Positions 44,029 through 52,663 of a stretch of 64,000 bases of DNA are shown in pieces. This stretch comes from Paenibacillus xylanexedens (GTDB lineage: Bacteria; Bacillota; Bacilli; Paenibacillales; Paenibacillaceae). The position numbers and the translations under genes are program-made. The notes beneath the pieces were generated by a model, which saw only the letters and a program-made list of their open reading frames with translations, did no database searches and had not been told where the DNA came from. Each line of letters starts with the position of its first letter. Within the stretch, counting starts at the first letter, position 1. The stretch lies in assembly GCF_007676705.1 (NCBI RefSeq), contig NZ_VEBF01000001.1, forward strand, positions 1,984,001 through 2,048,000. The letters run 5' to 3'.

Positions 44029-44076
44029 ACATACCTACAAAGCTTTCTAATACATGTCACATATTATCCAAAATGA

Positions 44077-45915
44077 CTACTGAGCCTTTTTACGCAGCTG
44101 ACTGTAATACAACTCGCTGTAGAAACCGCCTTGTTCCAGCAAGGCATCGTGCGAGCCTTGCTCCAGAAGATGCCCATCCTTCAGTACCAGAATTCGATCC
44201 GCCTGACGGATCGTATTCAGTCTGTGGGCAATGACAAAGCTGGTTCGCCCCTGCATCAGACGTTGCAGCCCTTCCTGGATTTTGATCTCTGTGACGGTAT
44301 CAATACTGCTGGTTGCTTCATCCAAAACGAGGATCGAAGGGTCGGCCAGAATTGCCCGGGCAATGGCGAGCAGCTGCTTCTGCCCCTGACTAATGCCGCT
44401 TCCGTCGGCCTGGAGCACTTTGTCGTACCCGTCCTTCATCCGCACGATGAAGGAGTGAGCATTTGCCAGCCGGGAGGCTGCTTCCACCTCTTCATCCGTC
44501 GCGTCCAGACGGCCAAACCGAATATTTTCCCGAATCGTGCCCTGAAACAGAAATGAATCCTGCAGTACAAACGCCATATGGGACCGCAGATTCTCACGCC
44601 GAATGGTGGTCATATCGCGTCCATCTACCGTTAACGTGCCACCCGTCGGATCATAAAAACGGGATAACAACTGGATCAGGGTCGTTTTCCCCGCTCCGGT
44701 TGGTCCTACAAGGGCAATCATCTCCCCCGGTTTGGCTTCAAAGCTGATTTCATGCAAAATGTTACGTCCTTCATCGTATCCAAAGGATACTTTGTCAAAA
44801 CGAACAGATCCCTCCACCTTATCCAGAGATACCGCTGCCCCTTCATCCTTCGCTTCCTCATCTTCGTCCAGTACCTCGAATACACGCTCAGCCCCCGCAA
44901 TCGCGGACAATAACGTGTTCCACTGGTTCGCCAGATCATTCAGCGGACGTGTGAATTGACGGGCATATTCCACAAAGATAATAATCACCCCAACCGTAAC
45001 CGAACCCTGAATAGCCAGAATACCACCGATGCCCGCAACAATCGCAAAGCTCAGGTTATTCAATCCATTCATCAGTTTCGGAATAAAACCAGAGATCGTC
45101 TGTGCCCAGAAACCGGAAATCCGGATGCGGGTATTGCGTTCCTCAAAACCGCGAATCACACGCTCCTCTTGGGAGAATGCCTTAATGATCCGCTGCCCGG
45201 ATAACGTCTCTTCGATATAACCGTTGAGTTCACCCAGATTGCGTTGCCGTTCCTTGAAGAGCGGTCCGGTTCTCCGCGTAATCCAACGCATGCCGATGGC
45301 CATCAAAGGTACAACGATAAAGGTAAGCAGGGTCAGTAGTGGGCTGAGCCACAGCATAACGCCAAATGTCCCAAGCAGGGTCAATACACTCGAAAAAATC
45401 TGGATGGCCGAGCTGTTCAGCGTACCGCTGACATTCTCGATATCATTGGTCACCCGACTCATAATCTCACCCTGCTGGCGTTTACCGAAGAATGGAATCG
45501 GCAATTTGTGCAGATGGGAGAATAGATCATACCGCATGCGGTATACGGTTTCCTGTGCAATTTCGATCATCCATATATTCTGGAGCCAGGATGTGAGTGA
45601 GAATAAGACATAAACGGCCGTTAATGCAATCAGAAACCGAGTCCAGCTTGAGCCGGCTTCGCCCGCGATGAAATCATCCACGGCCACCCCCACCATGTAG
45701 GGGCCAAGCAAAGCGAGTGCAGAGCTGGCAAACACCATCAACAGTACCATGGACAGCTTGACCTTACGCCTTGCCAGATAGGTCCAGATCCGGCCTAATG
45801 TACCGGACCAGTTCTTCGCTCTTGCCTTGGGTTTGCGGCCACCACCTGACCGTAACGTCTCAGGATCAATCGGTGGCGGTGGCTGACGGAAAGGCTCAAT
45901 GAATGCTTTGAACAT
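44077..45915 (-). CDS. Heterodimeric ABC multidrug exporter subunit, BmrD-like
   Basis: Half-transporter of 612 residues. An N-terminal six-helix membrane domain follows a basic, proline-rich head. The nucleotide-binding domain has Walker A GPTGAGKTT, Walker B ILVLDEATSSID with the catalytic Glu intact, and a switch His in SFVIAHRLNTI. Its signature is ISQGQ rather than LSGGQ. The start at 45915 has GGAGGG at 8 bp and overlaps the partner gene by 20 bp. Together with the partner it forms the asymmetric pair typical of BmrCD/YheHI exporters. Confidence 0.92.
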   Translation of the reverse strand: MFKAFIEPFRQPPPPIDPETLRSGGGRKPKARAKNWSGTLGRIWTYLARRKVKLSMVLLMVFASSALALLGPYMVGVAVDDFIAGEAGSSWTRFLIALTAVYVLFSLTSWLQNIWMIEIAQETVYRMRYDLFSHLHKLPIPFFGKRQQGEIMSRVTNDIENVSGTLNSSAIQIFSSVLTLLGTFGVMLWLSPLLTLLTFIVVPLMAIGMRWITRRTGPLFKERQRNLGELNGYIEETLSGQRIIKAFSQEERVIRGFEERNTRIRISGFWAQTISGFIPKLMNGLNNLSFAIVAGIGGILAIQGSVTVGVIIIFVEYARQFTRPLNDLANQWNTLLSAIAGAERVFEVLDEDEEAKDEGAAVSLDKVEGSVRFDKVSFGYDEGRNILHEISFEAKPGEMIALVGPTGAGKTTLIQLLSRFYDPTGGTLTVDGRDMTTIRRENLRSHMAFVLQDSFLFQGTIRENIRFGRLDATDEEVEAASRLANAHSFIVRMKDGYDKVLQADGSGISQGQKQLLAIARAILADPSILVLDEATSSIDTVTEIKIQEGLQRLMQGRTSFVIAHRLNTIRQADRILVLKDGHLLEQGSHDALLEQGGFYSELYYSQLRKKAQ

Positions 45916-47704
45916 GCTGTGCACCCTCCCCGTATTGTGATTCATGGATTCGACGATACAACTCTGACGATTCCATCAGGTCTTCATGTTTTCCCTGTCC
46001 GATGAGTTGTCCATCATCAAGCAGCAGAATCAGGTCCGCCGATGTCGTCGAACTGATCTTCTGGGTGATGATAAACGTGGTACACGACAATTCTTCCAGT
46101 GCATCCAGCAATCTGCCTTCCGTAGCTACATCCAGCGCACTCGTGCTATCGTCCAAAATCAGAATTCTTGGTCTACGTACCAGTGCTCGTGCAATGGAAA
46201 GTCGCTGTTTCTGTCCACCGGAGAGATTAACTCCCCGTTGACCCAGCAATGTATCATAACCGTTTGGTAAATTTTCAATGGTTTCATGGATCTGCGCACG
46301 CTTCGCGGCCTCCACGATTTCCTCCAATGTCGCATCTTCCCGGCCCCAGGCAATATTCTCCCGTACAGAACCCGTAAACAGGATGACCTCCTGCGGCACA
46401 TAACCAATCGAACCACGCAGCATGGACAGATCCAGCTCTGATGCATCGGCACCATCAATCCGTACCTTTCCTTGATCCTCTGTATATAACCGCGGAATGA
46501 GCTGTACCAGCGAGGATTTGCCTGAGCCTGTTGCTCCCATAATGGCAATGCGCTCCCCCGCTTTTGCAGTGAAGGTGATGTTATCCAGTACTGTAATATC
46601 ACTATTCGGATAACTAAAGCCTACACTACGGAATTCAACCGCTCCCTGCACAGCGCGCTGTTTCTTCACTGAGTATACCGATTGCGGAGAGTGCGTAGAT
46701 TTCACAGATCCAGCAGATGGTGCAGACGTTGATAACGCCTTCGTCTGTTCAGTCTCCGATGTGTCCTCCGTATTAAACACCTCATTCAGTCGTTGCGCTG
46801 AAGCGCTTGCTCTGGAAAAGGTTACCAAAATCCATGACAACGCAGACATGGCACCAATTGTGCGAAGCAGATAGTTAATGACGGCAACCACTTCACCTAC
46901 AGTAGCATTACCAGAGGCGATGTCTACTCGTCCAAACCATAGCACGGCGATGATACAAACGTTCATCATCAGCAGCATGAACGGCATCGTCGTCTCCGTC
47001 AGGCGTAGCGCGGAGATCGTGCCTTTCATCAGCTTGCCGCTGAAACCGGCAAAGCGTTCAATCTCGTGGCCCATCCGTACAAAGACACGGATCAGCCGAA
47101 TGCCTGTCAGATTCTCCTGGATGACTCCGTTGACGGCATCCAGTCTGAGCTGCACATTGCGGAACAGCAGCGCTGCCTTTTTGATCATCCACACCACAAC
47201 AATGAGCAGTACAGGCACCATGACAACCAGCAGCAGACCCAACCTCGGGTTCACGATCACTGCCATAATCATGCTACCAATCACCACCAGCGGTACACGC
47301 GTCATGAAGCGCAGACTCATGAAGACGGTGTCCTGTACCTGGGTCACATCCCCCGTTAATCGCGTAATCAGAGACGACGTTGCAAAACGATTGAATACGG
47401 CATAAGAGAACGTTTGCACTTTCTCATATAACTTCTCGCGCAGATCGTATCCGAACCCCAAACTCGCATGGGATGCAAAGAACGAACTTGCAATTCCGGC
47501 AGCAAAAGCCACCACAGCACTGCCCACGAGCACGCCGCCCCACAACCAGACGACGGACAGGTCTCCCTGCTGAATGCCGTTATCAATGATCTTGGAGATC
47601 AAGTAAGGCTGAGCCAACTCCACCGTCAGCTCAATTAACATCATGACCAAGGCTGCAATTGCGGCAACTCGGTACTTCTTCAGGTGATACAACAGCTTGA
47701 TCAT
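45896..47704 (-). CDS. Heterodimeric ABC multidrug exporter subunit, BmrC-like (degenerate catalytic site)
   Basis: Half-transporter of 602 residues. Six membrane helices are followed by a variable linker and a nucleotide-binding domain. Walker A is GATGSGKSS, the signature is canonical [15 protein letters not shown], but Walker B reads ILILDDSTSALD, with Asp replacing the catalytic Glu. The switch position is FIITQKISST, with Gln in place of His. These changes mark the non-catalytic half of heterodimeric exporters and complement the partner's intact Walker B. The start at 47704 overlaps a 23-codon leader ORF by 4 bp. Confidence 0.93.
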   Translation of the reverse strand: MIKLLYHLKKYRVAAIAALVMMLIELTVELAQPYLISKIIDNGIQQGDLSVVWLWGGVLVGSAVVAFAAGIASSFFASHASLGFGYDLREKLYEKVQTFSYAVFNRFATSSLITRLTGDVTQVQDTVFMSLRFMTRVPLVVIGSMIMAVIVNPRLGLLLVVMVPVLLIVVVWMIKKAALLFRNVQLRLDAVNGVIQENLTGIRLIRVFVRMGHEIERFAGFSGKLMKGTISALRLTETTMPFMLLMMNVCIIAVLWFGRVDIASGNATVGEVVAVINYLLRTIGAMSALSWILVTFSRASASAQRLNEVFNTEDTSETEQTKALSTSAPSAGSVKSTHSPQSVYSVKKQRAVQGAVEFRSVGFSYPNSDITVLDNITFTAKAGERIAIMGATGSGKSSLVQLIPRLYTEDQGKVRIDGADASELDLSMLRGSIGYVPQEVILFTGSVRENIAWGREDATLEEIVEAAKRAQIHETIENLPNGYDTLLGQRGVNLSGGQKQRLSIARALVRRPRILILDDSTSALDVATEGRLLDALEELSCTTFIITQKISSTTSADLILLLDDGQLIGQGKHEDLMESSELYRRIHESQYGEGAQHVQSIH

Positions 47705-47772
47705 AAGCATTCCTCCGGCTCGGAGCCCCCTAAACCGATTGCACGTTCCAGCTCAGAGTCTCCATTAGACAT
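47701..47772 (-). CDS. 23-codon leader ORF of the BmrCD-like exporter
   Basis: ATG at 47772 follows GTGGAG and ends at TGA 47703-47701, overlapping the exporter ATG as TTATGATC. The acidic peptide starts MSNGDSELERAIGLGG. Near its end CTCCG-AGC-CGGAG forms a hairpin whose right arm contains the exporter ribosome binding site GGAGGA. This is the layout of a translational attenuator, in which ribosomes on the leader decide exporter translation. B. subtilis bmrCD is also preceded by a regulatory small ORF (bmrB). Confidence 0.65.
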   Translation of the reverse strand: MSNGDSELERAIGLGGSEPEECL

Positions 47773-47909
47773 GTTGATTTCTCCACTTCGTCCAATATGT
47801 AATCATTTCTATGTACACATATGGTTATTATAGCGTATTTTACAATCCCGCTTCTATTCTTATTACCCTACTTTTCCCATTACAATAAACTTATCAACAT
47901 TTTGACAGT

Positions 47910-47932
47910 AAAAAAAGGAAGGTCTCCCTTCC
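47910..47932 (-). terminator. Intrinsic terminator after the 188-residue gene
   Basis: GGAAGG-GAGA-CCTTCC on the minus strand followed by seven Ts. Confidence 0.85.
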
Positions 47933-47949
47933 ACACGCTAGTTAGGTAC

Positions 47950-48039
47950 TTATAGCTGATCTTCACGAATGTCATTGTACAACCGATTCACCAAGGGTAC
48001 AATCCGCTTCTCTGTAAAAGCATTCATGACACCTGCAAA
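47950..48039 (-). pseudogene. Short protein-like frame, possible remnant
   Basis: A 30-codon stretch between stops contains an ATG (48027) and reads MNAFTEKRIVPLVNRLYN to a TAA. It lacks a good ribosome binding site and is probably the decayed end of a gene. Family unknown. Confidence 0.22.
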
Positions 48040-48104
48040 TCAGGATGATCTGCCTAACTTCGCAGAAATATAGTTATCCGTTTACATACCGAGTGGGATT
48101 TTCT

Positions 48105-48671
48105 CTACCATCTTTTGCGTCCACGATCACCCTGATTGTGATCATTCAACTCGCCCAGACGATCGTATGTCTCCTTATATATGCGAATCACAGCCTGAAC
48201 TTTGATAAAATCGGCATCGTCTGGCCCAAGCCCCTCCATAAACATTCTCTGAATGATCTGTTGGAAGAACTGTACTCTGGCCTCCATCTGTTCTTGCTCA
48301 AGCTTCAATACTTCCTCGAAGCTATGGTTCCCTATGTAATCCATCAACTCATCATCAGGACTGGAATAATCTGCGTTTCTTCGATCTGCAACCCATTCAT
48401 CCGGCTCATTGGACTGGAGGTTAACACTGGTGCGGAGTTGAGATAAGATGATTTTCTCTTTGGCCAACATGACATGAAAATCTTTGTTACGAAGCAGCTC
48501 CGATACAATCAGACTGCACATTTCACGATTTTGGATCAGTATGCCGTCAAAAGGATGCAGTGTCCAATTCCCGTTCGCATAATACAGGTTAAAGTTAAAG
48601 AACTCACTGCCATATTTGTATTGAATATTAATCTTGGTCTCATCAATAATCTCGAATGAAAAGTCCAGCAT
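48105..48671 (-). CDS. Hypothetical protein downstream of TelA
   Basis: Cytoplasmic-looking protein of 188 residues, no signal peptide or membrane helix. The N-terminal half appears beta-rich (FEIIDETKINIQYKYGSEFF) and the C-terminal half helical and acidic. Start at 48671 chosen for AAGGAG at 10 bp. A terminator separates it from TelA, so a link to the Ter locus rests only on position and strand. Confidence 0.65.
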   Translation of the reverse strand: MLDFSFEIIDETKINIQYKYGSEFFNFNLYYANGNWTLHPFDGILIQNREMCSLIVSELLRNKDFHVMLAKEKIILSQLRTSVNLQSNEPDEWVADRRNADYSSPDDELMDYIGNHSFEEVLKLEQEQMEARVQFFQQIIQRMFMEGLGPDDADFIKVQAVIRIYKETYDRLGELNDHNQGDRGRKRW

Positions 48672-48721
48672 GTTCAGCAAGCTCCTTCGCACAACCCCAG
48701 ATTTTACCCTCATTCTATCAA

Positions 48722-48755
48722 ATAAATGAAACAAAGAGACGCACTCAGCGTCCCT
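48722..48755 (-). terminator. Intrinsic terminator after telA
   Basis: AGGGACGC and GCGTCTCT (48735-48755, minus strand; one G-U pair) around TGAGT, followed by TTGTTTCATTT. Confidence 0.7.
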
Positions 48756-48809
48756 CGTAGAAAATAAATACATGTAGCAATCTCGATACGATATGCAGCG
48801 AGTCTTACC

Positions 48810-49913
48810 CTAATCCAGGAAAGATCCTAATGCACTGGAATCCGGTTTGTTTTTCTCCGGAATGGCAGCAGCTTTCGGCCCTTCCAGACCCAGTCGATCG
48901 CTCATTTTGGCGTTAAGTGTTGTCATCTTGTTGGTATAGTCATTACAGCTCTCGATAATCCGGCGATTGGACTGCTCGGACAGATCCAGCGCAGACATCA
49001 GATCACCCATCGCCTGATTGACCGCTTCAAGGGACATGGCCGGTTTGGACAACAGCTCATTCGTTTTCTCTGTCGTTGTCTTCAACAATCTGGCGTTCTC
49101 CTTGAATTGATCTTCAATCGTCTTATTCGTAGCTTCCACAGCAGAAATGACCTTCTCCTGATCATTAAGTGCCATCGCAATCATGGCCGAAACGGTGATC
49201 AGATTCGCTGTTTTATCAATGGCGTTATTCACTGAATCAATCAACTTGTCATTGTTATCATTAATGATGTCGGTAGCTGCAATCGCTTGATTGTACAGCA
49301 TGATCATCTCTGTCATGGATTGGGTACGTGTTACCACTTTGCGCAACCCACGCTCCAGATGTGCTTTGCGATTCTCGTTCTCAGGCTTGGCGATCTCGGT
49401 TTCAAACAATGCTTTTAACTGATTACCAAAGGAGATTTTGGTCTGCAGGTTGTAGATCTCCTGAATCGAAGAACGTTTCAGCTGACGCATGTTCACGATA
49501 CTTTCTTCCAGGTTATCCTTACCGTCGCGCAACCCGTTAATGATGGCATCAATGTTCGTGCGAACGGATTGATAACGGTACACGTAGTTTTTCAGCGGGC
49601 TTTTACGTAACAACTTCCCGACAAAACTCACATTTTTACTCTGCTGCAGACTCTCACATTCATCACGGAGCTTCAGGATCATGTTCGATACCTCAGCCCG
49701 ATTCCCCGACATCAGTTCATTGACTGGACGATCAAGCAGCTTGAGGGTCTGTCCTGCTCTCTCTTGTGTTTTCACACCCAACTTGCCGATATCATCCATT
49801 AAGGTATCCAGGTGAGCCGGATCACTTTGGGACACTTTCTGAATAAGCTGCGTTGCTTCCTGGTTAATCCGTTGCTCATCTTCCTGCTTCAACTGAGCCC
49901 ATTCCGTTGCCAT
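48810..49913 (-). CDS. TelA-family toxic anion resistance protein
   Basis: Cytoplasmic, almost wholly helical protein of 367 residues matching TelA (Bacillus YaaN/YceH). It shows the conserved block VGKLLRKSPLKNYVYRYQSV, then AIINGLRDGKDNLEESIVNM, and later KTANLITVSAMIAMALNDQE. Family members confer tellurite or nisin tolerance in some hosts by an unknown mechanism. It lies 11 bp after the membrane-anchored helical gene, sharing its promoter, and directly beyond the Ter enzyme genes. Confidence 0.92.
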   Translation of the reverse strand: MATEWAQLKQEDEQRINQEATQLIQKVSQSDPAHLDTLMDDIGKLGVKTQERAGQTLKLLDRPVNELMSGNRAEVSNMILKLRDECESLQQSKNVSFVGKLLRKSPLKNYVYRYQSVRTNIDAIINGLRDGKDNLEESIVNMRQLKRSSIQEIYNLQTKISFGNQLKALFETEIAKPENENRKAHLERGLRKVVTRTQSMTEMIMLYNQAIAATDIINDNNDKLIDSVNNAIDKTANLITVSAMIAMALNDQEKVISAVEATNKTIEDQFKENARLLKTTTEKTNELLSKPAMSLEAVNQAMGDLMSALDLSEQSNRRIIESCNDYTNKMTTLNAKMSDRLGLEGPKAAAIPEKNKPDSSALGSFLD

Positions 49914-49924
49914 GCCAATCCCTC

Positions 49925-50677
49925 CTATAATTCAGAGCTGTTATACCGTTGATGTATCAGTTCCGCTTTGTTCTGGAGCTCCATTAAGTCTTTATGTTCA
50001 ATCGTTGATACAATATCCGATATCTTGGAATCCACGTCTCGAAGACCATTCAGAAGCATACGCCGATTGTTACGTTTGGCTTCTCCGCTTAAACGTAGAA
50101 ATGGATTAATAAAACCGTTCAGGTCTTTCAAAATCAGTCTGCGCACCGTATGGTTGATATCCCCGTTGTTCAGTTCCTGAAGGGAAGGAATCACACGCTG
50201 CAGACGGGCAAACAACGCCAGTGATTTCTCCACGATCTCATTATCCAGCTCGTTCTTCTGACCTTCGGAGATGATCATGTCCTCCAGAACTTCCAGGTAC
50301 TCAATCACCGGATCAAATACAGGATCTGGTTCAGTCCGGGAAGGCTTCGCTTGTTCTGAGTTCGCATGTTGAGCCGGAGCGGAACTCAAATGAGGCTGTG
50401 CCGGAGAAGCTTCTATAGTCCCTGCTGGCACTGCGCTCGGCGCTTGTCCACGGTTCAAGCGAGATGTTTCATTTCCAATGTCTGTAATGGGCACAGGTGC
50501 TGATGACGAACCCTGGACCTGTGTACGTGGCGTGGAACGTGAAGGAATCAGTCCCCCCACCACAGTTGCCAGTGCCGGAATCGCCCACGTGATGACATCC
50601 GGTAGAAAGGGACTCGAGATCGCCGCGAGACCATAACCGACCAGTGCGCCTATACCTATCTTCGTTTTCCGTAACAT
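49925..50677 (-). CDS. Membrane-anchored helical protein, TelA partner (XpaC-like architecture)
   Basis: A 250-residue protein. One or two membrane segments lie in the first 45 residues, then a Pro/Ala/Ser-rich linker (about 46-115), then a helical domain (VIEYLEVLEDMIISEGQKNE to the end). It precedes telA by 11 bp. In B. subtilis the membrane protein XpaC occupies the same place next to the TelA homologue YaaN; the similarity here is in architecture and position, not proven homology. The start has AGGAGGA at 6 bp. Confidence 0.7.
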   Translation of the reverse strand: MLRKTKIGIGALVGYGLAAISSPFLPDVITWAIPALATVVGGLIPSRSTPRTQVQGSSSAPVPITDIGNETSRLNRGQAPSAVPAGTIEASPAQPHLSSAPAQHANSEQAKPSRTEPDPVFDPVIEYLEVLEDMIISEGQKNELDNEIVEKSLALFARLQRVIPSLQELNNGDINHTVRRLILKDLNGFINPFLRLSGEAKRNNRRMLLNGLRDVDSKISDIVSTIEHKDLMELQNKAELIHQRYNSSEL

Positions 50678-50712
50678 TACTTATCCTCCTGCCTGTAACA
50701 ACACTTATCCGT

Positions 50713-50742
50713 ATTGTAAAAAAACCATCCAGAAGGTGTCAA
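50713..50742 (-). promoter_or_regulatory. Sigma-A promoter of the membrane protein-telA unit
   Basis: Minus strand TTGACA (50737-50742), 18 bp, TACAAT (50713-50718), about 36 bp before the start at 50677. The consensus -35 indicates that this pair can be transcribed independently of the upstream Ter enzymes. Confidence 0.7.
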
Positions 50743-50761
50743 TGTTGAGGGAAATTCTCAG

Positions 50762-51811
50762 CTAGACGTGATGTACTCCGCTTACCTTCTGAACGTCGAT
50801 TATAAATGGCTGTTCAATATGACTTCCCAGTATGCCAAACTTCGGATGAAGTGGTCCAATATCATGGCCAAGTGCAGACTTGACCGCCAGATAAGGGAAG
50901 TTCACGCCGGACAGACAAGACATGTGCAACCCACCCGACATACGCGGATTGATCTCAAGCAGCTTCGGTGTATCCTTGCGATATTTCATCTGAATATTAA
51001 AATTATAAGGAATCCGATATACCTCTGCCACATTACGGGCAATTGCCAGTAATTCCTCGTTTTCTTCGAGCAAGCGTAAGCGTCCTCTTTCTTTTCTACG
51101 CGGAATAGCCGTTAATAGTTTCCCATCGCGGTCCGAAAGACAATCAATGCTGTATTCATATCCTTCCAGCACCTCCATCACCATGACATTGGGAAAGGAC
51201 GGAGCAGAAGAGAACGCACGCAGGGCATCTTCATATGAAATCGAGTTAAGCGCATACCCGAACAACTCCTGCAACGGATCACGTTCATTGTTAATCACCC
51301 GGAATCCCATGCCGCCCTCCCCATTACATGGTTTGAAGCATACATCGTGTCCACGTGCACGCAGCGCCTCATAGGCTTGCTGGAATTGTGCAGCATTACT
51401 GACCGTGAAATAATCCGGAATCTCCATAATGCCCTTCTCACGCACTGATTCATAGAAGCGATCTTTCTCCATCAATTGTTCCAGCAATTCCGTATCCGAG
51501 CATACGATAACCCGTGTACCGATCTCTTCGAACAAGGAGATATGTCTGCTGATGTCCAGCATGTTCCAGCGCGGAATAAAGACATCAATCTGATGACGAC
51601 GGCAAAAGTCGAGGCAAAAATCAACATATTCCCGGCCCGTTACACGCGGTTCAACTTCTGCAACATCACATCCCTGTAATGCCATGTGTCCCGGATCAGG
51701 ATGAGTACCGTAGATCTCAAATTCCAACCCATCCTCATTGTCCCGAATTGCATTCATATAATGATACGTTACAGAGAACCAACGGTTGAAGTAAATCTTC
51801 ATTTTTTTCAT
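50762..51811 (-). CDS. ATP-grasp ligase of the Ter metabolite cluster
   Basis: Cytoplasmic ligase of 349 residues. Features are the ATP-grasp glycine loop FKPCNGEGGMGFRVI, the central EVLEGYEYSIDCLSD, and the metal-binding end LLEINPRMSGGLHMSCLSG. ATP-grasp enzymes activate a carboxylate as acyl-phosphate for attack by an amine or thiol. The ATG follows the HAD stop directly (TAAATG). It is the last of five clustered enzymes, and comparative genomics of Ter systems predicts that it completes a nucleoside-like or peptide-linked metabolite. Confidence 0.9.
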   Translation of the reverse strand: MKKMKIYFNRWFSVTYHYMNAIRDNEDGLEFEIYGTHPDPGHMALQGCDVAEVEPRVTGREYVDFCLDFCRRHQIDVFIPRWNMLDISRHISLFEEIGTRVIVCSDTELLEQLMEKDRFYESVREKGIMEIPDYFTVSNAAQFQQAYEALRARGHDVCFKPCNGEGGMGFRVINNERDPLQELFGYALNSISYEDALRAFSSAPSFPNVMVMEVLEGYEYSIDCLSDRDGKLLTAIPRRKERGRLRLLEENEELLAIARNVAEVYRIPYNFNIQMKYRKDTPKLLEINPRMSGGLHMSCLSGVNFPYLAVKSALGHDIGPLHPKFGILGSHIEQPFIIDVQKVSGVHHV

Positions 51812-52663
51812 TTATACGGTCTCCCTTATCTCGGCATGGTCTATCTGGATCTGTTGATCGTTATGGATACGGTGAACGTAATCGAGAATCTCATCTGCTG
51901 CAAAAGCACCGAATTGTTCCGTAAATTGATACGGTACCTGCTCGGGTACACGCTGTCTCTCCACATGCAGCTCCCCATGAGATGGAGCAATGGCATGCTG
52001 CGCAAAGTCCAGCAAACAGCGATCCAGCAAGGAATCGCCCGAAGCAATCACAGGCACATCGCCAATGCGCTGCCTAATGTGCTCCACTGCAGCTCGTTTG
52101 TTCACGGCCGAAGGCACCAGATAGAGCTTCCGACCCTGAATCGAGCTCTCCCATCCCAGCGTCTCTAACACCCGAATCTTCTCAGCAATGCGTTCCATCG
52201 GAAGCTTGTCACGTTCGATTAGCAGTGCATAGAACAGCTCATCACACAATCGCTGATTAATCACCCATTCCGGGCTGAGTACGTCGTCAAATAAATCCAG
52301 GACCTCTTCGGGAGTGGCTGCCTGCTGACGAAGCAAAGAACGAATATGCAGGTTCCATTCATCGTCTACCTGACCGTCGACAATGATGTTGCCACCATTG
52401 CTCGTCACCGCATATTTCGGAATACATTCGGTCTGAAAAATATGAATGCGTCGGTACTGCTCCACAGTACGTGTCGTCACAGGCATAAATACAATGTCTT
52501 GTGGCAAAGACTGCAACCGCTCCAGTGCATATGCTGACATAAAAGCGGACAACTTGCCGTTAATCCACTCTGCGGGAACAAGTCCCGGTGTATCTTCGGG
52601 AATACGGAGCGCACGACGGGAGTACACCAACGTCTGGTCCAGATCACTTGCGTAGATCATCAT
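51812..52663 (-). CDS. HAD-superfamily hydrolase of the Ter metabolite cluster
   Basis: Phosphatase-like protein of 283 residues. Motif I is YASDLDQTLVYS (nucleophile Asp and DxDxT), motif II Thr lies in FMPVTTRTVEQYRRI, motif III Lys is likely in SSIQGRKLYLVPSAVNKRAA, and motif IV is VIASGDSLLDRCLL. It should dephosphorylate a phosphoribosyl-type intermediate. ATG at 52663 overlaps the preceding stop (ATGA). Confidence 0.88.
   Translation of the reverse strand: MMIYASDLDQTLVYSRRALRIPEDTPGLVPAEWINGKLSAFMSAYALERLQSLPQDIVFMPVTTRTVEQYRRIHIFQTECIPKYAVTSNGGNIIVDGQVDDEWNLHIRSLLRQQAATPEEVLDLFDDVLSPEWVINQRLCDELFYALLIERDKLPMERIAEKIRVLETLGWESSIQGRKLYLVPSAVNKRAAVEHIRQRIGDVPVIASGDSLLDRCLLDFAQHAIAPSHGELHVERQRVPEQVPYQFTEQFGAFAADEILDYVHRIHNDQQIQIDHAEIRETV

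Larger units (their letters stand above)
47773..48104. other. Gap upstream of exporter leader
   Basis: 332 bp with a -10 TATAAT for the exporter at 47827-47832 (minus strand; no clear -35), the terminator at 47910-47932, and a short protein-like frame at 47950-48039. Otherwise AT-rich and featureless. Confidence 0.5.
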
